From assembly GCF_028401955.1 (NCBI RefSeq), contig NZ_JAQOTJ010000024.1, positions 1 through 50,849 on the forward strand: a DNA stretch of 50,849 nt, read 5' to 3'. Shown here piece by piece: positions 19,244-28,805 of this stretch; positions within the stretch are counted from its first letter, which is position 1; every line of letters starts with the position of its first letter. Source of the DNA: Bacillus sp. BP-3. GTDB lineage: Bacteria > Bacillota > Bacilli > Bacillales > Bacillaceae_G. A program made the position numbers and the translations under genes. Below the pieces are notes generated by a model. The model was given only the letters and a program-made list of their open reading frames with translations. It was not told the DNA's origin and searched no databases.

Positions 19244-20623
19244 ATGTCGAAAAGATATGCAGTGATTCTTGCTGCAGGAAAAGGCACGCGTATGAAGTCT
19301 AGTTTATACAAAGTGTTACATCCTGTATGCGGGAAACCGATGGTACAGCATGTAGTTGATCAAGTCTCTCAGCTAGAAGTGCAGAAGCTTGTTACAGTTG
19401 TTGGACACGGCGCTGAAAAGGTACAAGATCAATTAGGAAGTGCAAGTGAATTTGCATTGCAAACAGAGCAGTTAGGAACTGCACATGCTGTTATGCAAGC
19501 AGCTGATGCACTGGGGAACGAGGAAGGAACAACATTAGTAATTTGTGGTGATACACCTCTTATTACAGCAAAGACAATGGAAGCTTTATTAAAGCAGCAT
19601 GAAGAAGCAGGTGCAAAGGCAACGGTATTAACAGCCTACATACAAGAGCCTGCTGGTTATGGCCGAATTGTTCGTAATGAAAATGGTCACGTTGAAAAAA
19701 TTGTTGAACATAAAGATGCAAATGAAGTAGAGCGAGCGATTAAAGAAATTAATACAGGTACGTATTGTTTTGATAATAAAGCGCTATTCGCTTCCCTTTC
19801 TAAAGTTTCCAATGAAAATGTGCAAGGGGAATATTACCTTCCAGATGTAATTGAGATTTTGAAAAACGAAGGTCATATTGTATCTGCCTATCAAACAGAG
19901 CATTTTGATGAAACGTTAGGAGTTAATGACAGGGTCGCTCTATCGCAAGCGGAAGACATTATGAAAAAACGTATTAACCATCAACATATGATAAATGGTG
20001 TTACGATTATTGATCCGAATAACACGTATATTTCTGTTGATGCAAAAATTGGTAATGATACGGTTATTTACCCAGGAACAATTATTGAAGGTTATACTGT
20101 TATTGGATCAAATTGTGAAGTTGGGCCGCATACGGTCATCCGTGATAGTGAAGTGGGCGATAATACAACAATTCGTCAGTCTACTGTTCATGATAGTAAG
20201 ATTGGTATCGATGTTGCAATTGGACCGTTCGCTCATATTCGTCCGCAATCTGTTATTGGTAATGAAGTTCGTGTTGGAAACTTCGTTGAAATTAAAAAGA
20301 CTGTTTTCGGAAATAGAAGTAAAGCTTCTCATTTAAGCTATATTGGTGATGCAGAAGTGGGAGAAGATGTAAATCTTGGTTGTGGTTCTATTACAGTAAA
20401 CTACGATGGCAAGAATAAATTTAAAACTGTAATTGGTGATGGTGTGTTTATTGGTTGTAACTCAAACCTTGTTGCTCCTGTAACGGTTGAAGATGGTGCT
20501 TATGTTGCAGCAGGTTCTACAATTACAGAAGATGTGCCAGCAAAAGCATTATCCATTGCACGTACACGTCAAATTAATAAAGAAGACTATGTTGCTCAAT
20601 TGCTGAATAAGAAAAATTCATAA
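19244..20623 (+). CDS. glmU: Bifunctional UDP-GlcNAc pyrophosphorylase / GlcN-1-P acetyltransferase
   Basis: A 459-residue bifunctional enzyme making UDP-N-acetylglucosamine for peptidoglycan and teichoic acid. The N-terminal uridyltransferase domain has [11 protein letters not shown]; the C-terminal left-handed beta-helix with hexapeptide repeats (about 250-450) carries the acetyltransferase, including [23 protein letters not shown] 19244 has GGAGGG 5 bases upstream; the in-frame ATG 19226 lacks an RBS. prs follows after 18 bases, the same pair as in B. subtilis. Confidence 0.97.
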   Translation: MSKRYAVILAAGKGTRMKSSLYKVLHPVCGKPMVQHVVDQVSQLEVQKLVTVVGHGAEKVQDQLGSASEFALQTEQLGTAHAVMQAADALGNEEGTTLVICGDTPLITAKTMEALLKQHEEAGAKATVLTAYIQEPAGYGRIVRNENGHVEKIVEHKDANEVERAIKEINTGTYCFDNKALFASLSKVSNENVQGEYYLPDVIEILKNEGHIVSAYQTEHFDETLGVNDRVALSQAEDIMKKRINHQHMINGVTIIDPNNTYISVDAKIGNDTVIYPGTIIEGYTVIGSNCEVGPHTVIRDSEVGDNTTIRQSTVHDSKIGIDVAIGPFAHIRPQSVIGNEVRVGNFVEIKKTVFGNRSKASHLSYIGDAEVGEDVNLGCGSITVNYDGKNKFKTVIGDGVFIGCNSNLVAPVTVEDGAYVAAGSTITEDVPAKALSIARTRQINKEDYVAQLLNKKNS

Positions 20624-20641
20624 TGTGGAGGGTTAATCTAG

Positions 20642-21595
20642 ATGTCGACTCAATATCTAAATTCTAATTTGAAAGTATTTTCTTTAAACTCTAACAAGGC
20701 GCTTGCTGAGCAAATTGCAAAGCACATTGGAGTAGAATTAGGAAAATGTTCTGTTGCACGTTTTAGTGATGGAGAAATTCAAATTAACATTGAAGAAAGT
20801 ATTCGTGGTTGCGATGTATTTATCATCCAATCTACAAGTTTTCCAGTAAACGAGCATATTATGGAATTGCTTATTATGATCGATGCATTAAAACGTGCAT
20901 CTGCGAAAACAATTAACATTGTTATTCCTTACTATGGTTATGCACGCCAAGATCGTAAAGCACGCTCTCGTGAGCCGATTACAGCGAAACTGTTTGCAAA
21001 CTTACTTGAAACAGCGGGTGCTACTCGTGTAATTACTCTAGATTTACATGCTCCACAAATTCAAGGATTCTTCGATATTCCAATTGATCATTTAATGGGT
21101 GTACCTATTCTTTCTGACTACTTTAAGAAGAAAGGTCTTAAGGATATTGTAATTGTATCTCCTGACCATGGTGGTGTGACACGTGCTCGAAAAATGGCAG
21201 ATCGTTTAAAAGCACCAATCGCTATCATCGATAAACGCCGTCCGCGTCCAAATGTAGCAGAAGTAATGAATATAGTAGGTAATATCGAAGGAAAAACAGC
21301 AATTCTAATTGATGACATCATTGATACAGCTGGTACAATTACATTAGCAGCAAACGCTCTTGTAGAGAACGGTGCTTCTGAAGTATATGCTTGCTGTACA
21401 CACCCAGTTTTATCTGGTCCAGCAATTGAACGTATTCAAAATTCAAATATTAAAGAGTTAGTTGTAACAAACTCTATCGTATTACCAGAAGAAAAGAAAA
21501 TTGATAAAGTACAGGAACTTTCTGTTGCTCCATTAATTGGAGAAGCAATTATTCGTGTTTACGAAGAAGAATCTGTAAGTGTACTATTTAATTAA
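20642..21595 (+). CDS. prs: Ribose-phosphate pyrophosphokinase
   Basis: A 317-residue PRPP synthetase converting ribose 5-phosphate and ATP to PRPP, the precursor of nucleotides, histidine and tryptophan. Flexible loop [33 protein letters not shown], and the PRPP loop [13 protein letters not shown] are all intact. RBS TGGAGGG. Its product is also the effector sensed by PurR encoded nearby. In B. subtilis ctc follows; here a terminator follows directly. Confidence 0.98.
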   Translation: MSTQYLNSNLKVFSLNSNKALAEQIAKHIGVELGKCSVARFSDGEIQINIEESIRGCDVFIIQSTSFPVNEHIMELLIMIDALKRASAKTINIVIPYYGYARQDRKARSREPITAKLFANLLETAGATRVITLDLHAPQIQGFFDIPIDHLMGVPILSDYFKKKGLKDIVIVSPDHGGVTRARKMADRLKAPIAIIDKRRPRPNVAEVMNIVGNIEGKTAILIDDIIDTAGTITLAANALVENGASEVYACCTHPVLSGPAIERIQNSNIKELVVTNSIVLPEEKKIDKVQELSVAPLIGEAIIRVYEEESVSVLFN

Positions 21596-21606
21596 TTGGA
21601 TAGAAT

Positions 21607-21637
21607 GAGACGTAACCAGTGTTGGTTACGTCTTTTC
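21607..21637 (+). terminator. Terminator after prs
   Basis: A perfect 10-bp stem (AGACGTAACC and GGTTACGTCT) is followed by a short T run. It ends the glmU-prs transcript 12 bases after the prs stop. Confidence 0.88.
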
Positions 21638-21664
21638 GTATCGAAAAAAGAAAGTGGTGTTACA

Positions 21665-22225
21665 ATGAAATTAATAGTAGGACTTGGTAACCCAGGCAGA
21701 GAATATGAATTAACAAGGCATAACATTGGGTTCATGGCAATAGATGAATTATCTAAACGCTGGAATATCCCATTAAATGAGCAAAAATTTAAGGGGTTAT
21801 TCGGTGCGGGCTTTGTAAATGGAGAGAAAGTCATTTTATTAAAGCCGCTTACATATATGAATTTATCTGGAGAAAGTATTCGTCCGCTTATGGATTACTA
21901 TAAAATTGATATTGAAGATTTTATAGTAATTTATGATGATTTAGATATTCCGGTTGGAAAATTGCGTCTTCGTATGAAAGGCAGTGCGGGTGGACATAAC
22001 GGTATAAAATCAACAATCGCACATTTAGGAACACAGGAATTCCAACGCGTTCGTATGGGGATTGATCGTCCTAAAAATGGCATGAAAGTAGTTGATTATG
22101 TATTAGGGCGTTTTACGACAGATGAGATGCCTGAGATGAAACGAGCAATTGAAAAAAGTGCAGATGCATGTGAAGAGTGGTTGAAAGTTCCATTTTTACA
22201 AGTTATGAATATTTTCAATAATTAA
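21665..22225 (+). CDS. pth: Peptidyl-tRNA hydrolase (SpoVC)
   Basis: A 186-residue enzyme that frees tRNA from peptidyl-tRNA dropped by stalled ribosomes. [20 protein letters not shown] carries catalytic H19, and [20 protein letters not shown] and GHNGIKS follow as expected. ATG 21665 gives the family N-terminus. The RBS (AAGTGGTG) is weak. Known as spoVC in B. subtilis because a mutation blocks spore coat formation. No ctc gene lies before it. Confidence 0.97.
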   Translation: MKLIVGLGNPGREYELTRHNIGFMAIDELSKRWNIPLNEQKFKGLFGAGFVNGEKVILLKPLTYMNLSGESIRPLMDYYKIDIEDFIVIYDDLDIPVGKLRLRMKGSAGGHNGIKSTIAHLGTQEFQRVRMGIDRPKNGMKVVDYVLGRFTTDEMPEMKRAIEKSADACEEWLKVPFLQVMNIFNN

Positions 22226-22238
22226 CATTTCCAAAATG

Positions 22239-22268
22239 GAATATTTTTTTATACTTATATCCATAATA
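22239..22268 (+). promoter_or_regulatory. Candidate sigma-G (or sigma-F) promoter of fin
   Basis: GAATA at 22239-22243 and CATAATA at 22262-22268 are 18 bases apart, fitting the sigma-G pattern GHATR-N18-CATAMTA. Sigma-F recognises related -35 sequences. fin is a forespore gene in B. subtilis. Confidence 0.65.
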
Positions 22269-22296
22269 GTAGTAATTGTACGGCTAGGAGGAAGTT

Positions 22297-22521
22297 ATGG
22301 ACGGACATTATTACTGCAGACATTGTGGATATAGAATAGGTATTATTACAGCGGAAAAAGTATACGGCCTTGTGCTAGGTCAACTAACAGAGCAAGAGCG
22401 GTTAGAAATGATTCATTTTGATGAAAACGGAAATATATATATAAAAACAATTTGTGAATCGTGTCAAAAAACGCTCGCATCTTATCCAGAGTATTATGAA
22501 TATGAACTGTTCTTACAATGA
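22297..22521 (+). CDS. fin: Anti-sigma-F factor Fin (YabK)
   Basis: A 74-residue zinc-binding protein with two cysteine pairs (CRHC near residues 7-10 and CESC near 52-55), matching B. subtilis Fin (76 residues). Fin antagonises sigma-F in the forespore and helps the switch from sigma-F to sigma-G; together with csfB, this window encodes both known regulators of that switch. RBS AGGAGG is strong. It sits between pth and mfd as in B. subtilis. Confidence 0.92.
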   Translation: MDGHYYCRHCGYRIGIITAEKVYGLVLGQLTEQERLEMIHFDENGNIYIKTICESCQKTLASYPEYYEYELFLQ

Positions 22522-22562
22522 AAATAAGGTTTCTGTTAGAGCATGTATTTCTTACCGATGGT

Positions 22563-22640
22563 TAGCTAAACACCTTGCCCCTTGATAACGGGGGAACTTC
22601 CATCCTTCTCTTTTCTGAATATGAAGGTGAGAGACTTACA
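22563..22640. other. Unexplained structured intergenic sequence
   Basis: Between fin and mfd. CCCC TTGATAA CGGGG can form a short hairpin, and CCTTC/GAAGG forms another across 14 bases. Short ORFs in both strands here have no family features or RBS. Possibly another interspersed repeat; function unknown. Confidence 0.35.
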
Positions 22641-22662
22641 GGGATAAGGGATAGGGTGTACT

Positions 22663-22693
22663 GCTTCGCTTTGGCTTGTCCAAAGCATTTTTC
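22663..22693 (+). terminator. Terminator after fin
   Basis: GCTTTGG and CCAAAGC with a 5-base loop are followed by ATTTTTCTG. The T tract is short but acceptable. Confidence 0.7.
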
Positions 22694-22764
22694 TGTTTTC
22701 TTTTTCCGAAATGTTTGCATAAAATATAGTAGCTTGCTCTTTATGTTGAGAGGAGTTTTGAAAA

Positions 22765-25700
22765 ATGATAGGTTTACTAGAGCAATTTTACGAAAATAAA
22801 GAAATACGATCAATTATAGATGGGTTAGAAGAAGGTTTAAAAGAGCAGCTTATCTCAGGTATGGCAACCTCTTCGCGTTCATTATTAATGGCTAGTTTAT
22901 ATAAAAACACAAAGCAGTCACAGCTTGTTATAACGCATAATTTATATCAGGCGCAAAAAGTGTATGAAGATTTAGTTTCATTAATTGGAGAGCAGAATGT
23001 TTGGTTATATCCTGTAAATGAGTCTATTGCATCAGAAATCGGTGTTGCGAGTCCAGAATTGAAGGCGCAGCGCATTGAAGTGTTGAACCGCTTAGCGGCT
23101 GGAGAAAATGGAATTATTGTGGCACCTGTTGCGGGTTTGCGACGTTTTCTACCGACAAAAGAGATGTGGGAGAAACAGCAAATTGAATTAACAATGGGAC
23201 AAGAAATTGATCTTGATGAATTGCTTCGCGTGTTAACATCTGTGGGCTATGAACGTAAATCTATGGTAGAGGCACCGGGTGAATTTAGTGTTCGCGGTGG
23301 GATATTAGATATCTATCCATTAACAGAAGAATTGCCAGTTCGTATTGAATTTTTTGATACTGAAGTAGATTCCATCCGTTCCTTTACTGTAGAAGAACAA
23401 CGCTCGCAAGAGAAGATGGATAGCATATCATTTGGCCCAGCTACTGAATTTGTATTTTCTAAAGAAGAAGTAGCATTTGGAATTCAGAAGCTAGAATCAA
23501 GTTTAGTTCATACATTAAAAAAAGTATCTGATGAGAAACTAAAAACAACAATATTAGAAACTGTTACATATGAATTAGAGTTATTGAAAAATGGACAGAC
23601 AATTGAACAGATGTTCAAATATTTATCTTTATTTTATAAGGAACCTGCTAGTCTAATAGAATATTTACCGGAAAACGGTGTGGTTATTCTAGACGAGGTC
23701 TCTCGAATTCAAGAAACAGCAGATCATTTAGAAACAGAAGAAGCAGAATGGTATATATCGCTTCTTGGAGAAGGAGCGATTGTTCAAGATTTAACTTTTT
23801 CTCATAGTTTTTCCCAATTTTTGAACCATAAAAAACGAAATTTCTTATACTTAACTTTATTCTTACGTCATATTCCATATACAAATCCGCAAAATATTGT
23901 GAATTTGACATGTAAAACAATGCAAGACTTTCACGGTCAAATGAATTTATTAAAAACAGAAATTGATAGATGGACGAAAAGTAGGTTTACAACAGTTGTA
24001 TTAGGTGCAAATGAAGAAAGAACGAAGAAGTTGCAGAATATTTTAAATGATTATGATATTGAAGCAGATATTATTGAAGGAACGGATGTATTGCTCCCAG
24101 GTCGTATTCAAATTGCGGTGGGTGATTTACATGCAGGTTTTGAAATGCCAATGCAAAAGCTGGCGATTATTACCGAAAAAGAATTGTTTAATAAAAAGGT
24201 AAAAAAATCACAGCGTAAGCAAAAACTTTCGAATGCGGAGAGAATTAAAAGCTACTCTGAATTAAAAGTTGGTGATTACGTTGTTCACGTAAATCACGGT
24301 ATCGGTAAATTTTTAGGAATTGAAACATTAGAAATTAATGGTGTTCATAAAGATTATTTGCATATCAAGTATCAAGGAAATGACAAGCTATACGTTCCGA
24401 TTGAACAAATTGATCAAGTACAAAAGTATGTGGGATCCGAGGGGAAAGACCCAAAGATTTATAAATTAGGTGGAAATGATTGGAAGAAAGTTAAGACAAA
24501 GGTAGAAAAATCCGTTCAAGATATTGCAGATGATTTAATTAAGCTGTATGCAGAGCGCGAAGCATCAAAAGGTTATGCTTTTACTCCGGATACATCTGAG
24601 CAACAGGAGTTTGAATCATCATTTCCTTATCAAGAAACAGAAGATCAGTTACGCTCAATTGAAGAAATCAAGAAGGATATGGAGCGCGGTCGTCCGATGG
24701 ATCGTCTGCTTTGCGGCGATGTTGGATATGGAAAAACTGAAGTTGCGATCCGGGCTGCTTTTAAAGCGATTATGGATGAAAAGCAAGTTGCAATTTTAGT
24801 GCCGACAACGATTTTAGCACAGCAACATTATGAAACAATTCGAGAGCGATTCCAAGATTATCCGGTTAATATCGGGTTATTAAGTCGCTTCCGTACAAGA
24901 AAACAGCAAAATGAAACGATTAAAGGATTAAAAGATGGTACTGTTGATGTTGTTATCGGTACACACCGTCTTCTGTCAAAGGATGTCATATATAAAGATT
25001 TAGGATTACTTATTATTGATGAGGAGCAGCGGTTTGGTGTAACGCATAAAGAAAAAATTAAGCAATTAAAAGCTAATATCGATGTACTAACATTAACAGC
25101 AACGCCAATTCCGCGTACGCTTCATATGTCTATGTTGGGTGTTCGCGATTTATCTGTTATTGAAACACCGCCAGAAAATCGGTTCCCGGTGCAAACGTAC
25201 GTTGTGGAATATAATCCAGCGTTAATAAGAGAAGCGATTGAACGTGAACTGGCACGAGGAGGGCAAATATATTTCTTATATAATCGTGTTGAAGATATTG
25301 AGCGAAAAGTAGACGAAATTTCAATGCTCGTTCCTGATGCGCGTGTAACTTTTGCGCATGGAAAGATGAATGAAGGTGAATTAGAATCGGTTATGCTCTC
25401 CTTCTTAGAGGGGCAGCACGATGTACTCGTAAGTACAACAATTATTGAAACAGGTGTTGATATTCCGAATGTAAATACATTAATTGTGTTCGATGCAGAT
25501 CGTATGGGATTATCGCAGTTGTATCAGTTGCGTGGTCGGGTAGGGCGTTCTAATCGTGTTGCCTATGCGTATTTCACATATAAGCGGGATAAAGTGTTAT
25601 CTGAGGTTGCAGAAAAGCGTCTGCAAGCCATTAAAGAATTTACAGAGCTAGGTTCTGGATTTAAAATTGCGATGCGTGATTTGTCTATCCGCGGAGCAGG

Positions 25701-26295
25701 TAATTTATTAGGTGCAGAGCAACATGGATTTATTGATTCCGTTGGTTTTGATTTATATTCACAAATGTTAAAAGATGCAATTGAACAGCGAAGAGGTACG
25801 GGGGCAGAAGAGCAAACGCTTGATGTCGAGATTGATCTAGAAGTAGATGCATATTTACCAGATGCATATATTTCCGATAGCAAACAAAAAATCATGATGT
25901 ATAAGCAGTTTAGGGGCGTTTCTACTATTGAGGATATTGAAGAGTTACAAGAAGAAATGATTGATCGCTTTGGTGACTATCCACAGGAAGTTGGATATTT
26001 ACTACAAATTGCAAATATTAAAGTGTTAGCAACGCAAGAAGGAATCGAATTGATTAAGCAAACGAAACAAGAAGTGACACTGCTGTTTTCAGAAAAGACT
26101 AGTCAAAATATCGATGGTGGAAAATTATTTATGCTTGGAAGTAGTTTAGGGCGAATGATTGGTCTTGGTATGGAAGGTTCACGCTTGAAAATTGTGATGA
26201 ATGTGCGTGAACTAGAAGTAGCAAAGTGGCTTACAATCGCTGAAAATTTATTAAAAGGTTTAAAAGATGTGAAAAAAGAAGAGATAAATGCCTAA
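22765..26295 (+). CDS. mfd: Transcription-repair coupling factor
   Basis: A 1176-residue ATP-dependent translocase that removes RNA polymerase stalled at lesions and recruits UvrA. In order: UvrB-like N-terminal domains (about 1-350), a species-variable linker, the CarD-like RNA polymerase interaction domain (LKVGDYVVHVNHGIGKFLGI near 500), helicase motifs including Walker A GDVGYGKTE and Walker B-like DEEQRFG, the TRG motif, and a C-terminal UvrA-masking domain. Length matches B. subtilis Mfd. RBS GAGAGGAG. Confidence 0.98.
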   Translation: MIGLLEQFYENKEIRSIIDGLEEGLKEQLISGMATSSRSLLMASLYKNTKQSQLVITHNLYQAQKVYEDLVSLIGEQNVWLYPVNESIASEIGVASPELKAQRIEVLNRLAAGENGIIVAPVAGLRRFLPTKEMWEKQQIELTMGQEIDLDELLRVLTSVGYERKSMVEAPGEFSVRGGILDIYPLTEELPVRIEFFDTEVDSIRSFTVEEQRSQEKMDSISFGPATEFVFSKEEVAFGIQKLESSLVHTLKKVSDEKLKTTILETVTYELELLKNGQTIEQMFKYLSLFYKEPASLIEYLPENGVVILDEVSRIQETADHLETEEAEWYISLLGEGAIVQDLTFSHSFSQFLNHKKRNFLYLTLFLRHIPYTNPQNIVNLTCKTMQDFHGQMNLLKTEIDRWTKSRFTTVVLGANEERTKKLQNILNDYDIEADIIEGTDVLLPGRIQIAVGDLHAGFEMPMQKLAIITEKELFNKKVKKSQRKQKLSNAERIKSYSELKVGDYVVHVNHGIGKFLGIETLEINGVHKDYLHIKYQGNDKLYVPIEQIDQVQKYVGSEGKDPKIYKLGGNDWKKVKTKVEKSVQDIADDLIKLYAEREASKGYAFTPDTSEQQEFESSFPYQETEDQLRSIEEIKKDMERGRPMDRLLCGDVGYGKTEVAIRAAFKAIMDEKQVAILVPTTILAQQHYETIRERFQDYPVNIGLLSRFRTRKQQNETIKGLKDGTVDVVIGTHRLLSKDVIYKDLGLLIIDEEQRFGVTHKEKIKQLKANIDVLTLTATPIPRTLHMSMLGVRDLSVIETPPENRFPVQTYVVEYNPALIREAIERELARGGQIYFLYNRVEDIERKVDEISMLVPDARVTFAHGKMNEGELESVMLSFLEGQHDVLVSTTIIETGVDIPNVNTLIVFDADRMGLSQLYQLRGRVGRSNRVAYAYFTYKRDKVLSEVAEKRLQAIKEFTELGSGFKIAMRDLSIRGAGNLLGAEQHGFIDSVGFDLYSQMLKDAIEQRRGTGAEEQTLDVEIDLEVDAYLPDAYISDSKQKIMMYKQFRGVSTIEDIEELQEEMIDRFGDYPQEVGYLLQIANIKVLATQEGIELIKQTKQEVTLLFSEKTSQNIDGGKLFMLGSSLGRMIGLGMEGSRLKIVMNVRELEVAKWLTIAENLLKGLKDVKKEEINA

Positions 26296-26322
26296 ATGAG
26301 AATAAAAAATACCATTCGACGT

Positions 26323-26351
26323 GTATAGAAGAACTAATGTGTAAAATACTA
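26323..26351 (+). promoter_or_regulatory. Candidate sigma-G promoter of spoVT
   Basis: GTATA (26323-26327) and AATACTA (26345-26351) are 17 bases apart and closely match the sigma-G consensus. spoVT is sigma-G-dependent in B. subtilis. The start site would lie about 75 bases before the ATG. Confidence 0.6.
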
Positions 26352-26430
26352 TGTTTAATAGTTGGTGATTTTTACATGAACAGGTAAAAGCACCACTTTT
26401 ATCATCAGTAGAAAGTGAGGCAGCATTAGA

Positions 26431-26967
26431 ATGAAAGCAACTGGAATTGTACGTCGAATTGATGATTTAGGAAGGGTTGTTATTCCGAAAGAAATTCGCA
26501 GGACTCTCCGTATTCGGGAAGGTGACCCATTGGAAATTTTTGTTGATCGCGATGGAGAAGTTATTTTAAAGAAATATTCTCCAATTAGCGAATTGGGTGA
26601 TTTTGCTAAAGAATATGCAGATGCTTTATATGATAGTTTAGGGCATAACGTACTTGTTTGTGACCGTGATTCCATTATTGCTGTCGCTGGCGTTTCCAAA
26701 AAAGAATACTTAAATAAAAGCGTTGGAGATTTAGTTGAGAAAGCGATGGAAGAGCGCAAATCGGTTATCATGACAGACGAAAGTGAAATTTCTATTATGG
26801 ATGGAGTGGCCGAAAAGGTACAATCTTATACAATCGGTCCGATTATCGCAAATGGTGATCCGATTGGAGCTGTTATTATTTTTTCAAAAGAAGCAATCAT
26901 TAGTGATGTAGAACATAAAGCTGTGGATACAGCAGCAAGCTTCCTAGCAAAACAAATGGAACAATAA
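26431..26967 (+). CDS. spoVT: Stage V sporulation regulator SpoVT
   Basis: A 178-residue forespore regulator. The N-terminal AbrB-type DNA-binding domain (MKATGIVRRIDDLGRVVIPK, about 1-52) is followed by a GAF-like C-terminal domain (about 56-178). SpoVT tunes sigma-G genes including germination and SASP genes. Shares the N-terminal fold with AbrB, also encoded here. RBS AGTGAGG. The stop codon is the TAA inside a copy of the ATAAAG repeat core. Confidence 0.97.
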   Translation: MKATGIVRRIDDLGRVVIPKEIRRTLRIREGDPLEIFVDRDGEVILKKYSPISELGDFAKEYADALYDSLGHNVLVCDRDSIIAVAGVSKKEYLNKSVGDLVEKAMEERKSVIMTDESEISIMDGVAEKVQSYTIGPIIANGDPIGAVIIFSKEAIISDVEHKAVDTAASFLAKQMEQ

Positions 26968-26988
26968 AGCGAAACTTCCATCAGTGAG
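26964..26988 (+). repeat. Interspersed repeat core, copy b, at the spoVT stop
   Basis: ATAAAGCGAAACTTCCATCA followed by GTGAG. The TAA of this core is the spoVT stop codon. Copy c has the same placement on spoIIE. A longer degenerate body may run to about 27050. Confidence 0.65.
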
Positions 26989-27075
26989 TGTTTTCCTCGC
27001 AGATGGAAAGCTCTCACCAATGGGTTTCTAACAAGCAGTTAAGTTTTATGATACACCGTAATGTACTGTGGGAGT

Positions 27076-27105
27076 AAAAAGGTAGCATTTTGCTACCTTT
27101 TTTTA
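27076..27105 (+). terminator. Terminator after spoVT
   Basis: AGGTAGCA pairs with TGCTACCT across TTT, flanked by A and T runs, so it could work in both directions. Confidence 0.9.
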
Positions 27106-27186
27106 TATGATCACATTGAAAGCAGAAAGCTGTTTTTTTCTTTGTGATATAATACGTAGGATGAGTATAGAAAAAAGGGAGATTGC

Positions 27187-28794
27187 ATGGTTATGGAGAC
27201 GAAGAAGTACCACGCTTTTTGGCGCGGAGCGATTATATTAACAATTGCGAGCTTTGTTACAAAAGTATTAAGCGCCTTTTACCGTATTCCATATCAAAAT
27301 ATAGCTGGTGATATTGGTTTTTATATTTATCAGCAAATTTACCCGTTTTACGGGTTTTGTTTAATTTTAGCGACATATGGTTTTCCAGTCATTATTTCAA
27401 AAATGATTGCAGAACGTTTAGAACGAGGAGAACGGAAAGAAGCAGAATCCATTATATGTATTTCTTTTTGGTTTTTATTGGCTATTGGGATCATAGGATG
27501 TAGTGTATTATTTTTCGGTGCACATACAATTGCATCTTTAATGGGAGATGCAAATTTACAAAAACTAATTTGCGTTATTGCATTTTCCTTTTTATTAATG
27601 CCATTTCTCGCGGTAGCGCGAGGTTATTTCCAAGGAGTTGGAAATATGGTGCCAACAGCTGTATCGCAGGTAATAGAACAAACGATTCGCGTATCCATTA
27701 TCGTATTTTTATCATTATTTCTTATAAAAAAGGGGTTTGATTTATATACGGTGGGAGCAGGTGCTATGTTTGGCTCTATAGCAGGTAGTTTTATTGGTGT
27801 GATTGTATTGCTATTTTATTTGCGAAAGGAATTTTGTTCTATTTTTCTGCAGAGTTTTAAGGGGATTTCCAATAAAAAGACCATTATTCGTACATTGTTT
27901 TGGCAAGGAATTGCGATTTGTATTAGTAACTTAGTGTTAATTTTTATACAAATGGCAGATTCTATTTCACTTTACAGCTTACTTGTTCAGAATGGGGAAC
28001 CAGTAGAAATAGCAAAGATGTTAAAAGGTGTATATGATCGCAGCATTCCTCTTATGCAGCTTGGGACGGTCGTGACAACATCATTTTCACTTTCTTTAAC
28101 CCCAATGATTTCGGCTGCAAAAGAGAGAGGAGATCAAGAGTTCATTCGCGAAAAAGTACAGCTAGCAATTAAAATTACGTTTGTAATTGGGCTTGCTGCA
28201 TCATTAGGACTCGCGAGTATCATTCGTCCAACAAATGTTATGCTATTTGCAAATGGCGACGGCTCTGCCATGCTAGGGATTTTATCTATTTCTATTCTGT
28301 TTAGTTCATTAGCAATTACAAATGCATCTATTTTGCAAGGATTAGGAGAAACTGTAAAACCAGCCTTGTTTGTTGTAGGTGGTGCATGTGTGAAATTATT
28401 ACTCAATTATATATTCATGCCGCATTTTGGTGTAATCGGTGCAGCGATTGCAACTGTGATTGCGTTATTGTGTATTGCTATATTGAATAGTGTATTACTG
28501 ATTAGCGTTGTTAATGAGCCACTTATACAGAAAAAACCTATTGTAGGTGTGACAATTGGAGCATTAAGTATGGTGTTAGTGCTTGCTGGATGTATGTATA
28601 TGTTTGAGTGGTTTGGATTACAAGCTAACGAGGGACATAGAGGATTAGCAGCGATTCAAGCGTTACTATGTGTCGGTGTTGGTGGGTTACTATATGCATT
28701 TTTAATTCTGAAGCTGAAAGTATTTACAGCGCAGGAACTTGGGACGGTTATGAAACAAGAAAAAGTACAAACTTCTTTGAAGAAGAGTGGATAG
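27187..28794 (+). CDS. yabM: SpoVB/MurJ-like polysaccharide transporter (YabM)
   Basis: A 535-residue membrane protein of the MOP flippase superfamily (SpoVB/MVF branch) with about 14 hydrophobic segments. The start MVMETKKYHAFWRGAIILTI and the FYRIPYQNIAGDIG region are typical. Relatives flip lipid-linked precursors; the B. subtilis orthologue YabM is a paralogue of SpoVB and is not essential, so the substrate is uncertain. ATG 27187 follows AAGGGAG. The end lies 11 bases before yabN, suggesting an operon through yabQ and divIC. Confidence 0.88.
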   Translation: MVMETKKYHAFWRGAIILTIASFVTKVLSAFYRIPYQNIAGDIGFYIYQQIYPFYGFCLILATYGFPVIISKMIAERLERGERKEAESIICISFWFLLAIGIIGCSVLFFGAHTIASLMGDANLQKLICVIAFSFLLMPFLAVARGYFQGVGNMVPTAVSQVIEQTIRVSIIVFLSLFLIKKGFDLYTVGAGAMFGSIAGSFIGVIVLLFYLRKEFCSIFLQSFKGISNKKTIIRTLFWQGIAICISNLVLIFIQMADSISLYSLLVQNGEPVEIAKMLKGVYDRSIPLMQLGTVVTTSFSLSLTPMISAAKERGDQEFIREKVQLAIKITFVIGLAASLGLASIIRPTNVMLFANGDGSAMLGILSISILFSSLAITNASILQGLGETVKPALFVVGGACVKLLLNYIFMPHFGVIGAAIATVIALLCIAILNSVLLISVVNEPLIQKKPIVGVTIGALSMVLVLAGCMYMFEWFGLQANEGHRGLAAIQALLCVGVGGLLYAFLILKLKVFTAQELGTVMKQEKVQTSLKKSG

Positions 28795-28805
28795 AGGTGG
28801 ACTTT

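Noticed and set aside
22575-22799. Short frames on both strands between fin and mfd
   Set aside because: No RBS, overlap with the terminator and the mfd start, and no recognisable motifs.
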